A stretch of 64,000 bases of DNA from positions 757,501 to 821,500 of the forward strand of contig NZ_CP060635.1 in assembly GCF_014337215.1 (NCBI RefSeq). The letters are read 5' to 3'. How positions within the stretch are numbered: position 1 is the first letter of the stretch; every line of letters begins with the position of its first letter. The notes beneath the pieces were generated by a model that worked only from the letters and a program-made list of their open reading frames with translations, was not told the origin of the DNA and searched no databases. The translations under genes were made by a program, and so were the position numbers. Below, in pieces: positions 5,833-16,000 of this stretch. The DNA comes from Wansuia hejianensis (GTDB lineage Bacteria; Bacillota; Clostridia; Lachnospirales; Lachnospiraceae).

Positions 5833-7284
5833 GTGGACACGATTTTAACAAAAATTACGCAAGGCGTGAATTTCAAAACGAAGGATAAAATTCCTTACAT
5901 AAATGCTGTTGTCCTTATGGGGCTGTTTACCTTTCTGTTTTTAGGTGCGGAGTATTTATATGTGGATGTGCTTTCCCGTATCGTATCAGAAGATAAGACT
6001 GTGCTGGCGCAGAATTATGCGTTGGGCGTAAGTGCGGCGGGGTTTCTTTTGTATCCGTTGTTTAACCGCTTTTGCAAGGAACGTTTGAAAACGATATGTT
6101 TTCTTTTTATCGGTTTGCTATCTGTCTTGGGCATAGCTTTTATTGGGGTGGGTACGGCTTATACTGCGATTTTCACAACCGGACTTGTATTATTCCTGCT
6201 TCTCGGCTTACTCGGCAGCGGCGTGTTTTATGTTTCCATGCGTATGATGAAAACGGACAGATATTTGGCGAGGACTGTGGGTATTTCGTATGCGCTGGGA
6301 ATCCTGCTCCAATTTGTAAACAATAATCTTGTTCGGTCAGAAATTGCAGAAACGGTCATTTTATCCGTGTTTTCGCTGCTGCTTATCTGGCTGCTGATGA
6401 AAAATGATTCGGCTTACTGCCGACAGGACGAACAGAATACACAAGGTTCGACAGAAGAAAAAGTCAAAGAAGATACAGGGAAAATAAAAAAAGGCGATAT
6501 CGTTGGTATTCTTATGATCCTGCTTGTGGCGCTTATGACTTGTATGTTCAGTACCCTTGACAATGCGGTAACGCTTGTCCACGCCGGCGGAGCAACGGAC
6601 ATCGGGCAATGGCCGAGAATCCCGCTTGCTTTAAGCGGTCTGGCGGCAGGCTTTATCTTTGATATAAAAAACCGAAAATATATGGGGATAGTGATGTACT
6701 GCATAATGGTGCTGTCCACCATCTGCATCGCTATACTGAAATTTGCCGGACCATTTATGGCGGGGCTGATTGTATTCTATCTGTCAGCGGGATTTTTTGC
6801 CGTGTTCTTTACTTCCGGTTTTATGGAAATATCCCGCCATATGAGAATCCCGGAACTTTGGGCAGGTATGGGACGGGCGGTAAATAATATCGCTGCCGCT
6901 GTGATCGCTAACTTTGTTTTAACCCTTTTATCTTCTGACAGTAATCTTGCAGTTATTATTCTTGTGCTGATTTTGTTTGTGACAGTCAGCGTCGTGGCGG
7001 TCATATACACCTTTCAAAAGAAAACTTTTATGGAGCAGCTCATTACAAATGCCGCCGATGTGGTTGATGAGAAAGAAAGGCTGCGGAAATTCTCGGAAGT
7101 GTTTTCGTTCACGGAAAGAGAGAGCGAAGTGTTTAACTGTCTGGTCAATACGGAGGATAGCATTCAGATGATTGCGGAAAAATTGTATGTTTCCAGACGG
7201 ACTTTGGAACGCCATATTTCCGCCATTTACGAAAAGACCGGCGTAAAATCCCGTGTGGGATTGCTCAACCTTTACAACAAATGA
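5833..7284 (+). CDS. Multi-pass membrane protein with C-terminal LuxR-type DNA-binding domain
   Basis: 483 aa with a GTG start preceded by AAAGGAG. Residues about 20-400 form roughly a dozen hydrophobic segments laid out like a major-facilitator transporter, with a charged cytoplasmic loop near 195-225 (KVKEDTGKIKKGD). Residues about 419-483 are a GerE/LuxR helix-turn-helix: FTERESEVFNCLVN, IAEKLYVSRRTLERHISAIY, TGVKSRVGLL. MFS-LuxR fusions are best known from Eggerthellaceae, where they accompany substrate-specific enzymes; they work as one-component membrane sensors. No response-regulator receiver domain is present. The gene is followed by a strong terminator and then two palindromes in front of the surface-protein operon, its likely target. 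Ligand unknown. Confidence 0.85.
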   Translation: MDTILTKITQGVNFKTKDKIPYINAVVLMGLFTFLFLGAEYLYVDVLSRIVSEDKTVLAQNYALGVSAAGFLLYPLFNRFCKERLKTICFLFIGLLSVLGIAFIGVGTAYTAIFTTGLVLFLLLGLLGSGVFYVSMRMMKTDRYLARTVGISYALGILLQFVNNNLVRSEIAETVILSVFSLLLIWLLMKNDSAYCRQDEQNTQGSTEEKVKEDTGKIKKGDIVGILMILLVALMTCMFSTLDNAVTLVHAGGATDIGQWPRIPLALSGLAAGFIFDIKNRKYMGIVMYCIMVLSTICIAILKFAGPFMAGLIVFYLSAGFFAVFFTSGFMEISRHMRIPELWAGMGRAVNNIAAAVIANFVLTLLSSDSNLAVIILVLILFVTVSVVAVIYTFQKKTFMEQLITNAADVVDEKERLRKFSEVFSFTERESEVFNCLVNTEDSIQMIAEKLYVSRRTLERHISAIYEKTGVKSRVGLLNLYNK

Positions 7285-7309
7285 TCTTTTGACGTCGGCA
7301 TTCATCGAG

Positions 7310-7340
7310 CCGCCTTCTGGAAACAGAGGGCGGATTTTTT
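7310..7340 (+). terminator. Strong intrinsic terminator after the membrane LuxR gene
   Basis: CCGCCTTCTG (7310-7319), a GAAA tetraloop, and CAGAGGGCGG (7324-7333) form a 10-bp stem with one G/T pair, followed by ATTTTTTAT. It separates the regulator operon from the surface-protein operon. Confidence 0.88.
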
Positions 7341-7387
7341 ATGCCTTTTTTGATAAAAATCACCTTTTTGCCTTGATTTTGAAGAAT

Positions 7388-7440
7388 GGCGGAACTCCGC
7401 CACCCCATGTTGACAGATTGGCGGAGTTCCCTTATATACT
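7388..7440 (+). promoter_or_regulatory. Surface-protein operon promoter with paired palindromic boxes
   Basis: Box 1, GGCGGAACTCCGCC (7388-7401), is a 6-bp dyad around AC. Box 2 (7420-7433) repeats GGCGGA with TTCC. The boxes start 32 bp apart, close to three helical turns. As a pair they also contain the perfect inverted repeat GGAACTCCGCC (7391-7401) / GGCGGAGTTCC (7420-7430). TTGACA (7410-7415) lies between them, and TATACT (7435-7440, 19-bp spacing) or TTATAT (7432-7437, 16 bp) is the -10. Box 2 lies in the spacer. This fits an operator for a dimeric helix-turn-helix regulator such as the adjacent membrane LuxR protein; the binding itself is inferred. Confidence 0.6.
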
Positions 7441-7517
7441 TTTCTTCCTCTTTTGCCCATAATAGAGTCGGTATTTATGCGAAACAAGTGAAGCGTACCG
7501 GGGAAGGAGGCTAAATC

Positions 7518-7874
7518 GTGAATACTACGCAAAGGATACTTCCATATGTCCGGCAGTATGTCATCGTTTCCATATACGAGGTACTGGAACAGGACAGAGT
7601 CCGATATGAGAAAACAGATTCGTCAACAATCGTTTCCGAGATACCGGTATATGGAAACAAAAGCATCTTTTCTATTTCTGTAAGCGAACAGGCAAATGGA
7701 ACACAGTTGCTTGTCTCAATGGTGCGTCCACACAAATACTTGTCCGCAGATGGAATACAGCGAGCCGTTACTGCTGTTGCCGACCGGATATCACAATATC
7801 TGGAAAATGAGACAGTGCTGGCGAATGCTTTGCTGAGAAGATCAAAATTACATGAGTCTGTTTGCAAGGCTTAG
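7518..7874 (+). CDS. Hypothetical 118-aa protein, first gene of the surface-protein operon
   Basis: I do not recognise this protein. The GTG start at 7518 has AAGGAGG upstream. The sequence looks soluble and mixed alpha/beta, with no signal peptide or membrane segment: a basic N-terminal helix, beta-like segments around residues 38-70 (IPVYGNKSIFSISVSEQ), and a C-terminal helix rich in charged residues. It sits 17 bp upstream of the 700-aa surface protein behind the palindromic promoter, so it is probably co-expressed. A role in regulation or assembly of the surface proteins is possible but unsupported. Confidence 0.65.
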   Translation: MNTTQRILPYVRQYVIVSIYEVLEQDRVRYEKTDSSTIVSEIPVYGNKSIFSISVSEQANGTQLLVSMVRPHKYLSADGIQRAVTAVADRISQYLENETVLANALLRRSKLHESVCKA

Positions 7875-7891
7875 AAAATGGAGAAATCATT

Positions 7892-9994
7892 ATGAAGAAT
7901 CAAAAAAGACACAGCAGGAAGCTGCTGAGTATCCTGCTCGTACTCTGCATGGCGCTGACCATTGTGCCGATAACTGCGTTTGCGGCAGGAGTCAATTACA
8001 TTGACAAAATTAGTGTCACCTACACCGCACCGGACTATAAAGCTGGCGATGCACCGCAGGCGGCAGCGTCGGTGACAGAGGGAGAATGTTCTGTTGCCTA
8101 TGAGTATTGGAGGGAAATAGAACAAAAAACAGAAGGCAGTGTCTGGACAGGTACAGGACGGTATTGGTATTCTGATTCGAGTAAAATGGCGTCTCTTGCA
8201 GCAGACAAGCAGATTACACAGTTTGAAGCAGGACACCATTATTCCTATAATATTGTACTTAAAACAAATAGCGGCTACTTTATCAGCGACGATACAATTG
8301 TTTCCGTAGGCGATTATGAGTGGGGTAAGGCGGGTTCCGACACGAATCTTGAAATAAAAGAGATGAGTACGGAACTGCGTATTTACAGTCCTTACTCAAT
8401 CGATCTTCCTGCCGCCAGCACCGACGAGGTTATTACCACAGTTGACATCGGTAATGTTTGGAAAAAACTTGATTCTTCACAGCCCGTTGCGTTTACAGCG
8501 GAAGTAAATCCCAACAATTCTGCTTGCAGCGGAAAAGTGGAAATCGTGGAAGAAGCGTGGGAGAAGTCCACTTATGGTGAAAGTACCCCGATAACAGACG
8601 TTATTAAAAGCACAGATACTTCCCGTAACCCGATTGCCGGTGGAGAATACTGGTATAGCATTGCGTTAAAGGCGAAAGAGGGATATGTATTTTCTGATAA
8701 TGTGACTTTTATTTGTGAGGGAATAACATATACCGCACAAACGGCAAATACAAGCGTGTCTGATAATGGGAAAACCTTTACTGCGTGGGAATTTTTGCTG
8801 CCTGTCATAGTAAGCGACGGGGCAGACGATACCGTAATAAAAGATGTTGAAGTGATTGGCGCTACGCTTTCTTATAATGAGGGAGATACACCAAAGGCTA
8901 CTGCTATGACTAAAGATATCGGTGCAAACTATGAGATTGCTTATGAAAGTTGGGCAGAAACCGAGCAGTATGCTTTTTGGTACTCGAATGAAGACTATTA
9001 TCCTGAACACTTCGGGGGCAGGTTTACTTCGTTTGAGGAAGGGAAATCCTATCGCTATTCAATTCTGCTGAAAGTGAAAAACGGACGGACTTTCGCAGCA
9101 ACAGATTCGGGACTGACAGTAACTGTAAATGGTTGGACGGTTGAGCAGCAAAATATTAGTGTGAATCCGGACGGACAATCTGTGCATGTTACTGGTATTG
9201 CAACAATTACACCGACCAAGCCGGTTGAGCCAAAGGAAATTGAAGTTATAGAAATCAATAATGCAACCATAACTTTTAAAGATGGTGATAAGCCTGTATT
9301 TACTGGCAATGTACCCGATAATAAAGACTACGCATTTCGGTGTGAGTGGTGGAGCCTGGACAGCGATACCGGTCTGGTTTCTACTGAGCCGGAGTGGGGA
9401 AGCGAAATTTATAAAAACAAAATTACTACTTTTGAAGCTGGAAAGACCTATCATTACGGGGTGTATGTGACTGCATATTACGGCAATTTCTCACCCGATG
9501 CCAGGCTGAAAATCAACGGTCAATATGTGAATTATAAGCGGGTAGGCGATGACGACAATATGCAAACCATGTGGCTTGAAACTGATTTGACCATGACGCC
9601 ATTTGATTCTTCTCACACGCACAGCTATGGAGCAGATTGGAAATCAGACTCAGACAACCATTGGCACGAATGCTCCTGCGGCAGCATCGCAGACAAAGCA
9701 GCTCACGATATGGAAACAAAGAACGCTAAGGACGCAACTGCAACGGAAAAAGGCTACACCGGCGACAAAGTGTGCAAAGTATGCGGTTATACTGTAAAGG
9801 GCAAAGAGATTCCGGTTTCGGGAACAACAAAACCGACCAATCCGACAAAACCGGATGGAAATACAGATGTCACCAGTCCTAAGACAGGCGACAACAGCAA
9901 TCTTGCCCTTTGGTTTGCCGTATTGTTCATTTCCTGTGGCGGTGTGATAGGCGTTACCGTTTACAGCAGGCGCAGAAAGCTGAATAAGCGATGA
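7892..9994 (+). CDS. Sortase-type cell-wall protein with four internal repeats
   Basis: 700 aa. The start is ATG 7892 with GGAG 8 bases upstream. A signal peptide (residues 1-32) ends AFA-A. Four imperfect repeats of about 105-115 residues follow, at roughly 37-147, 178-290, 315-423 and 449-552. Each shows the pattern GD-x-P, then E-x-W, then F-x-x-G-x-x-Y-x-Y, then G-x-x-F. Next is a Cys/His-rich module (575-643: HWHECSCG and CKVCGY). The C-terminus is a sorting signal, SPKTGD at about 662, a hydrophobic helix and RRRK. Sortase would cleave after Thr. No sortase is in the window. The repeats look like beta-sandwich adhesin domains; the ligand is unknown. It is cotranscribed with the 2031-aa protein, with which it shares its C-terminus. 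Confidence 0.85.
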   Translation: MKNQKRHSRKLLSILLVLCMALTIVPITAFAAGVNYIDKISVTYTAPDYKAGDAPQAAASVTEGECSVAYEYWREIEQKTEGSVWTGTGRYWYSDSSKMASLAADKQITQFEAGHHYSYNIVLKTNSGYFISDDTIVSVGDYEWGKAGSDTNLEIKEMSTELRIYSPYSIDLPAASTDEVITTVDIGNVWKKLDSSQPVAFTAEVNPNNSACSGKVEIVEEAWEKSTYGESTPITDVIKSTDTSRNPIAGGEYWYSIALKAKEGYVFSDNVTFICEGITYTAQTANTSVSDNGKTFTAWEFLLPVIVSDGADDTVIKDVEVIGATLSYNEGDTPKATAMTKDIGANYEIAYESWAETEQYAFWYSNEDYYPEHFGGRFTSFEEGKSYRYSILLKVKNGRTFAATDSGLTVTVNGWTVEQQNISVNPDGQSVHVTGIATITPTKPVEPKEIEVIEINNATITFKDGDKPVFTGNVPDNKDYAFRCEWWSLDSDTGLVSTEPEWGSEIYKNKITTFEAGKTYHYGVYVTAYYGNFSPDARLKINGQYVNYKRVGDDDNMQTMWLETDLTMTPFDSSHTHSYGADWKSDSDNHWHECSCGSIADKAAHDMETKNAKDATATEKGYTGDKVCKVCGYTVKGKEIPVSGTTKPTNPTKPDGNTDVTSPKTGDNSNLALWFAVLFISCGGVIGVTVYSRRRKLNKR

Positions 9995-10016
9995 CAGCGG
10001 AAGGAGAGGACTCACT

Positions 10017-13000
10017 GTGAAAAGGTTAAAAAGGCTTACGAGGGAAAAGTATAGAATTACGGCTTTGGTTTTAGCTTTGTGCATGACGCTTAGTCTGTTG
10101 CCGATAAGTGCGCTGGCGGCGGGAACTGACCTTGCGGGTAAGGCAATAGAAGAAGGTACTTTTGCTGCTACCGGCGGAAATGTGAATTACCGGATAGACG
10201 GCGAGGAGATTGTGATTACCGGAGGTGATGATACCGTATCGGAAATCGTTTTTCCAGATGAAATTGACGGAAAGCCGGTTACAAGAATTGAAGTAAGCGC
10301 ATTTGGAAATTCGGGAGGACACAATGAGACGCTAACGTCTGTGATATTTCCAGCGAACCTTACCAGTATTGGCGGGTATGCTTTTCATGATGTTCCCGGA
10401 TTAACGAACATAGATTTTTCTAAGTGTACGCAGTCTCTTACGATTGGAGAGTGGGCGTTTGCTGGGACGTCAGTTCAGTCAGTTACATTCCCGGAGAAGC
10501 TGGCTTCGATAGAGTCATATGCGTTTTTTCAGGATGAGTTCCTTACGTCCGTGGATTTTTCTAACTGTACGGAACTAACTTCCATCGGAGGACTTAGCGC
10601 ATTTGCGGGCACGGGAATTACCGAACTGACCATTCCCGACTGCGTGAAGAGCATTGAAAACGGTGCATTTGGGAGTTGTGAAGATCTGACGTCTCTGAAT
10701 CTGGGCAGTGTGGAGAGTATCGGAGTACAAGCATTTGAATATACGGGGATTACATCGCTGAACCTGCCGGATACGCTTTCAGAGATCGGGATGGGTGCGT
10801 TTTCCTTCTGTAAATCTCTGACCAGTATCGACTGGCCGCAAAATGAAAATTTTACGATTCTGACAGGGTTTGATAATTGTCAGGCGCTTTCTGACGCGGA
10901 ACTGGAAAAGGCATTGTCGGTAGATAGCGTTACGGAATTAGGATATTATGCGTTTGACGGGTGTTTTTTCCAGAATGTGACGATTCCATCGAATATTAAA
11001 ACTATAGGAGACAGTGCCTTTTACGGATGTATATATATGGCGTCACTTACCATTCTGCCGGGTGTGGAAACGATTGGTCCGCATGCGTTCAAGGGATGCT
11101 GCGGACTGGCAGAGCAGAAGGTAGTCGTGCCTGCCACGGTAACGAAAATTTACGGCGGCGCTTTTGCAGACTGTACGAAGCAGTATGACCCGGCGGAAGG
11201 CGAGGAAGACTTTACCTACACAGGAATTATTGTAGAGTTTGCGAATCAGGATTTTAAACTAACGCCATATGATTCGGAAATGACGAGTTATGACAGGGTA
11301 ACTATCGGAGATGTGGATTATGAAGACCCCTTTGCCGGTATAGCGACAATCCGGGCATATGAGACGGATTCAGAAGGGAATCCGTCCATGCTGAAACAGT
11401 TTTACGAGACGCAGAAGGACGTCATGGATGGAGCCCAGAAAAGATATACCTTCGTAGCTCTGGACGGGACGGAACAGACATTTACCGTGTCCGGAACGAT
11501 TCCTTCCGGCGCGAAGATAGTACTGTATCAGGATAATCAAGAAAAGACAGTGACGCTTACGGATAATCAGTTTTCTGTAAAAGCAGATGCCGGATCAAAA
11601 GTGACGGCGGAAGTTTCTAAAGACGGATATTACAGCAAGCATTTTATCCGGGCGTCGCTTGACGGAGACTGGGATTTGGGAGAAATTGCATTTTCAGACG
11701 GAGACAAATTACCGATGAATCGTGTGATGGGGGTGGACTTTGGCGAGGCGGCGGTAAATAGTTTCCGTAATCTGGAAATCAGCCTGAAGGCAGGAGAACG
11801 GGAACTGAAAGAAGGAACGGATTATATCCTGCAATATCCAAGTGTGGTGCTGGAGGATACTGTTATCGAAGAAAATCTGACATTGACCGTAGATGCAGAC
11901 GCCCTTGGATTTACAGGCGGAAGCGTAACCGCAGACCGCGAAACAGGAGTGTTTGAACTTCCGCTGACCGCATGGGGTAAACTGGAACTTACCGCAAGCG
12001 GTAAATTCGCCGGAGACAATCACATTCTTGTGTTTGATAAGGCAGGGAAGCTGGTCGGCAAGAGCAAAATCGCAAAGGATGGCTTTTATCTGACAAACGG
12101 ACTGAAGGCCGGAACTTATACCGTGGTCGCATATAACGCCAACGATAACTTCTCGGTGGTAGCATCCTTGGATGTTCTGGAGAGTATGGGGCTGACAGAA
12201 GGAATCGATTATGCGAAGGTAACTGCGGAGGTTTCCGATGGAGAGACGAATCCGGTGGAAATTACGGTTCCCCTGCTGAAAACAGACGTGTCCGGTATCC
12301 TAAATAAAGAGAAATGCTCGGTTGTTTCCGAGACGAGTTATGTGATTAGAGGACAGACTTTTGCGGTAAGAGTTTATTATGGTTTTGCAGAGGGTAAGAA
12401 GGGAACGGTATCGATTCTGCTTCCTGAGAATATGACGCTGAAATATGTCTGTTCAGAGACAGAACAGTTGGGAAAAGATGATTATACGGCTTCTGACAAT
12501 ACGGTTACGATAAATAAAACAAAGCAGACGGGCGTGTTCTATTTGGGGTTTTCCTGCAGCAAGGCAGGGACATACAGTCTTTCTGCAGGTGCAACGGTGG
12601 GAAAGACGACGGCACCAATCGGAAGCACCTCGTTTACTGTCTATGATTATGAGATTCGCCCGGCGGCGGGAGACTTGAACAGTCTGACGGGGAATAAAGT
12701 GACTGTCTGTGCAGCGCCAAACAGTGATGTCACGCTACTGCTGGACGGGGAACCGGTGGGAAAAGGAAAAACCAATGGTCTTGGAAATGTGACATTTACC
12801 TATAATCTTCCGGACGATGCTCTTCCGGCACAGACATTTGAACTGACGGCAATCATCGGTAACGAACGGGTTTCTGCAAATGTTACCTATGCCAAAACAG
12901 TTGCGGTGTTAGAATCATGGAATTTTTATCAGACAAACCGTCTGGGTAGCCCTTATAATGGAGAATACCTGTATTCAGCGTCACAGTCCTTTTATCCTCC

Positions 13001-16000
13001 GACATTTTATTGGTATTTATTTAATGAGGAAGCAGACAATGCATGGACCGTATGCGCTGCATTTGTAGGCGGATCAGCGCCGGAGAATGTAATCACTTAT
13101 ATGAAGACGCTGGACGGAACGGTACATACGATATCAATGCAGCTCTTCAAAACAGAAGAACTGACAGAAGGCGCAGGCTATCGGTTTAACTTTGCGGGAG
13201 AGATTATGCTTCCATCTGACGAAAGCGGAGTTGTTACAGAGGCGCAGCTCCCGGAAGAGTTTTCCATCGACTGGGTAGATCAGGGAGAGGCATTCACTTA
13301 TGACGCAGAAACAGCCGAAAAGAGCCAGAAAAAGGCGGCGGAGATTACGAATGAGAGAAATAAAAAGAGTGAGAAATTAGCAGAGACTATTGCGGAAACA
13401 AAGAATCGGTATATGGAAGAATATGCGAAAACGAACAATCTTACCTATACGGAGGACCCGAATTTCGATGTGTCCGAATATATTTTTGGTGCAAAGTACC
13501 GTGCGTCGGAAACCATGCCGGAGTGGTTCGCAAAACAAACGCCGGAGGTTCAGGCGGCGTTCTACAATGCGGAGAAAGCAATTGATGAAGCGATGGAAAG
13601 TTTCTCCGAGATGATGGGATTGAAAAAGAACATCACGGAATACAGCTCATGGGAGGAAGTCTATGCGGATATGGGCATTACGATGAAGGAGAATACACGC
13701 ACAGCAGAGGAACTCCGGGCGGATGGTTTTGAGGTGTGCGAAAACGCAGACGGGACATTTATCGCATTTAAGGATTATGCGGAAGAATCGGCAGAAGTGC
13801 AGGAGGAATTCAAGCCTGTGGCGCTTCGGGCGGTGGCAAATGCGCTTATGAAAACAACGAACACTTCTCTGGCTCGGGAAGGCGGCGTAAGCGGCATTAC
13901 CGGAGGATTCGCCTTTATTGACGCCGACGGAAACGAAATTGATTATAACGGAGAAGCTGCCGGTAATTTTGATCAGGGAGTCCGTAATGCATTTATCGGT
14001 TGTTTTGGAAATGCGACGGAGGCGCTGAATCAGGTAATGCATCTGCCGGGCGTGACGGACAGTCAGCTGGCACTGAATCTGACAGAGGGAATGTCTACAA
14101 CCGTAGGACTTGTTGGGGCAGCAACAGGTATCGAAGGCGCAATGCAGGATACGGAAGCCTATGTGGACTATACAGTACGCGAGGCGGATATGCAGGGATA
14201 CATTGACGAACTGAAGATGTTTGAGGAACGCTACAAGGATAAACCGCTTTGCTCCAATGCGATTATGAGAGAACGCTTTGTGGCAATGGATCTTAGACTG
14301 TACATGGGTCTGGAAAAGGATCGCTACTATGCCAATTCCTGGGTAGGTTCAATCTTTACAGTTGTCGGCGCAGCCGATAAAACGCCGATAACTACCGGGT
14401 TGAGCGCCATGTGGGACGGATGCTCCAACGCTACGGGTGTCCGCCGCGCTGCGGAGATTACAAGGCTTTCCGCTGAACTGGACAGGCTGACGAGGGAACG
14501 GAAGCAGAAGTGTGACGATACGGATATGGAACGCATTATGAAGAAGACCCAAAAGATTCAGCCGGTCATGGATCCGTCCGGTATTGTTTACGAGGCAGTG
14601 GAATCCAATACTCTTTCTGGTGTGACGGCAACCGTTTACTATGCGGACAACTCTGATGGAACCAATGCAGTTGTCTGGGATGCGGAGAATTATGAGCAGA
14701 TAAATCCGCAGATTACGGACAACAGCGGAGTATTTGCATGGGATGTGCCGAACGGCTGGTGGCAGGTTCGCTTTGAAAAGGATGGGTATGAGGCAGCGCA
14801 GACCGAATGGATGCAGGTTCCGCCGCCGAGGATGGGATTGAAAGTTCCCATGAAATCAACGGAAAATCCAGTGGTTTCGTCGGTAGGAGCGTATCCGGAT
14901 TATATAGAAGTAATCTTTAGCCAGTATATGGATACTGAAAAAGAAATCATACTTCCAGCAGGCATGACCGGTATGTGGCAGTCCGTTGACAGTGGATATT
15001 CAAAGGTATTGCACATTACAAAGGCGGGCGGCTTCCAAAAAGGCAGTAAGGTTTCCTTTACCCTTGACGGCGCACAGAATTATACCGGAAAAGCGCTTGC
15101 TTCTTATAATAGCGGGGAACTGACTGTTTCGGCCCGTCCAGCAGAAATTGTTTTGGATTATGAAAGCATTATTTTGGCGAAAGCCGGTACGGAGAAGGGA
15201 ATTTCAGTACGGGTAAAGGATTCGGAAGGAAACTACATGGAAGGTGTTACTGTGGAGGCTGAGCTTGGAAATACATTGACTGCTACGCTGATTTCCGGTT
15301 CAGAAGTCACGGATGCGGATGGAAAAGTTGTTTTTACGGCAAACGCTTTGCTGCCGGGATATACAGATATTACGCTACGGGTAGCGCGTACAAGCCTTGA
15401 AAAGACGCTTACACTTCGTGTGGCGTTAGAGGAAAGCCGCCCGAAGCGTCCTACAGCGGTAATTGGAGAAATACAATTTGACGAAAATTCTCCGAAGGAA
15501 AACTATATTACGGTAAAAAGCGGAGAACAGCTTGTAATTTCGGCTGAGGAGGACGTGACCATTTATTACACGGTGGATGATTCCTGTCCTTGTCAGAACA
15601 GTGCAAGCCGGAAAATCTATACCGATCCGATAACCATTACGGAAAATGCAAAATTCCGTATTGCTGCATATAAGGACGGTATGGATTACAGCGAACGGCT
15701 GAATATCACGGTGACGGTAGACGATACGCACCAGCACGATTATAACAGCAAGTGGAAGTCAGACGAAAATGGACACTGGCACGAATGTAGTTGTGGGGCT
15801 GTCAGCGATAGAGCTGAACATGACTGGAAGGTGGAAAATGCAAAGGATACCACAGCCACTGAGTCAGGATATACGGGCGATAAGACGTGCAAGGTTTGCA
15901 GTTATGAGGTAAAGGGAGAGGAAATCCCGGCTACAGGAACGACAAAGCCTACAGAGCCGACCAATCCTAACGGAGATGGGAATGAAAATACCAACAGTCC

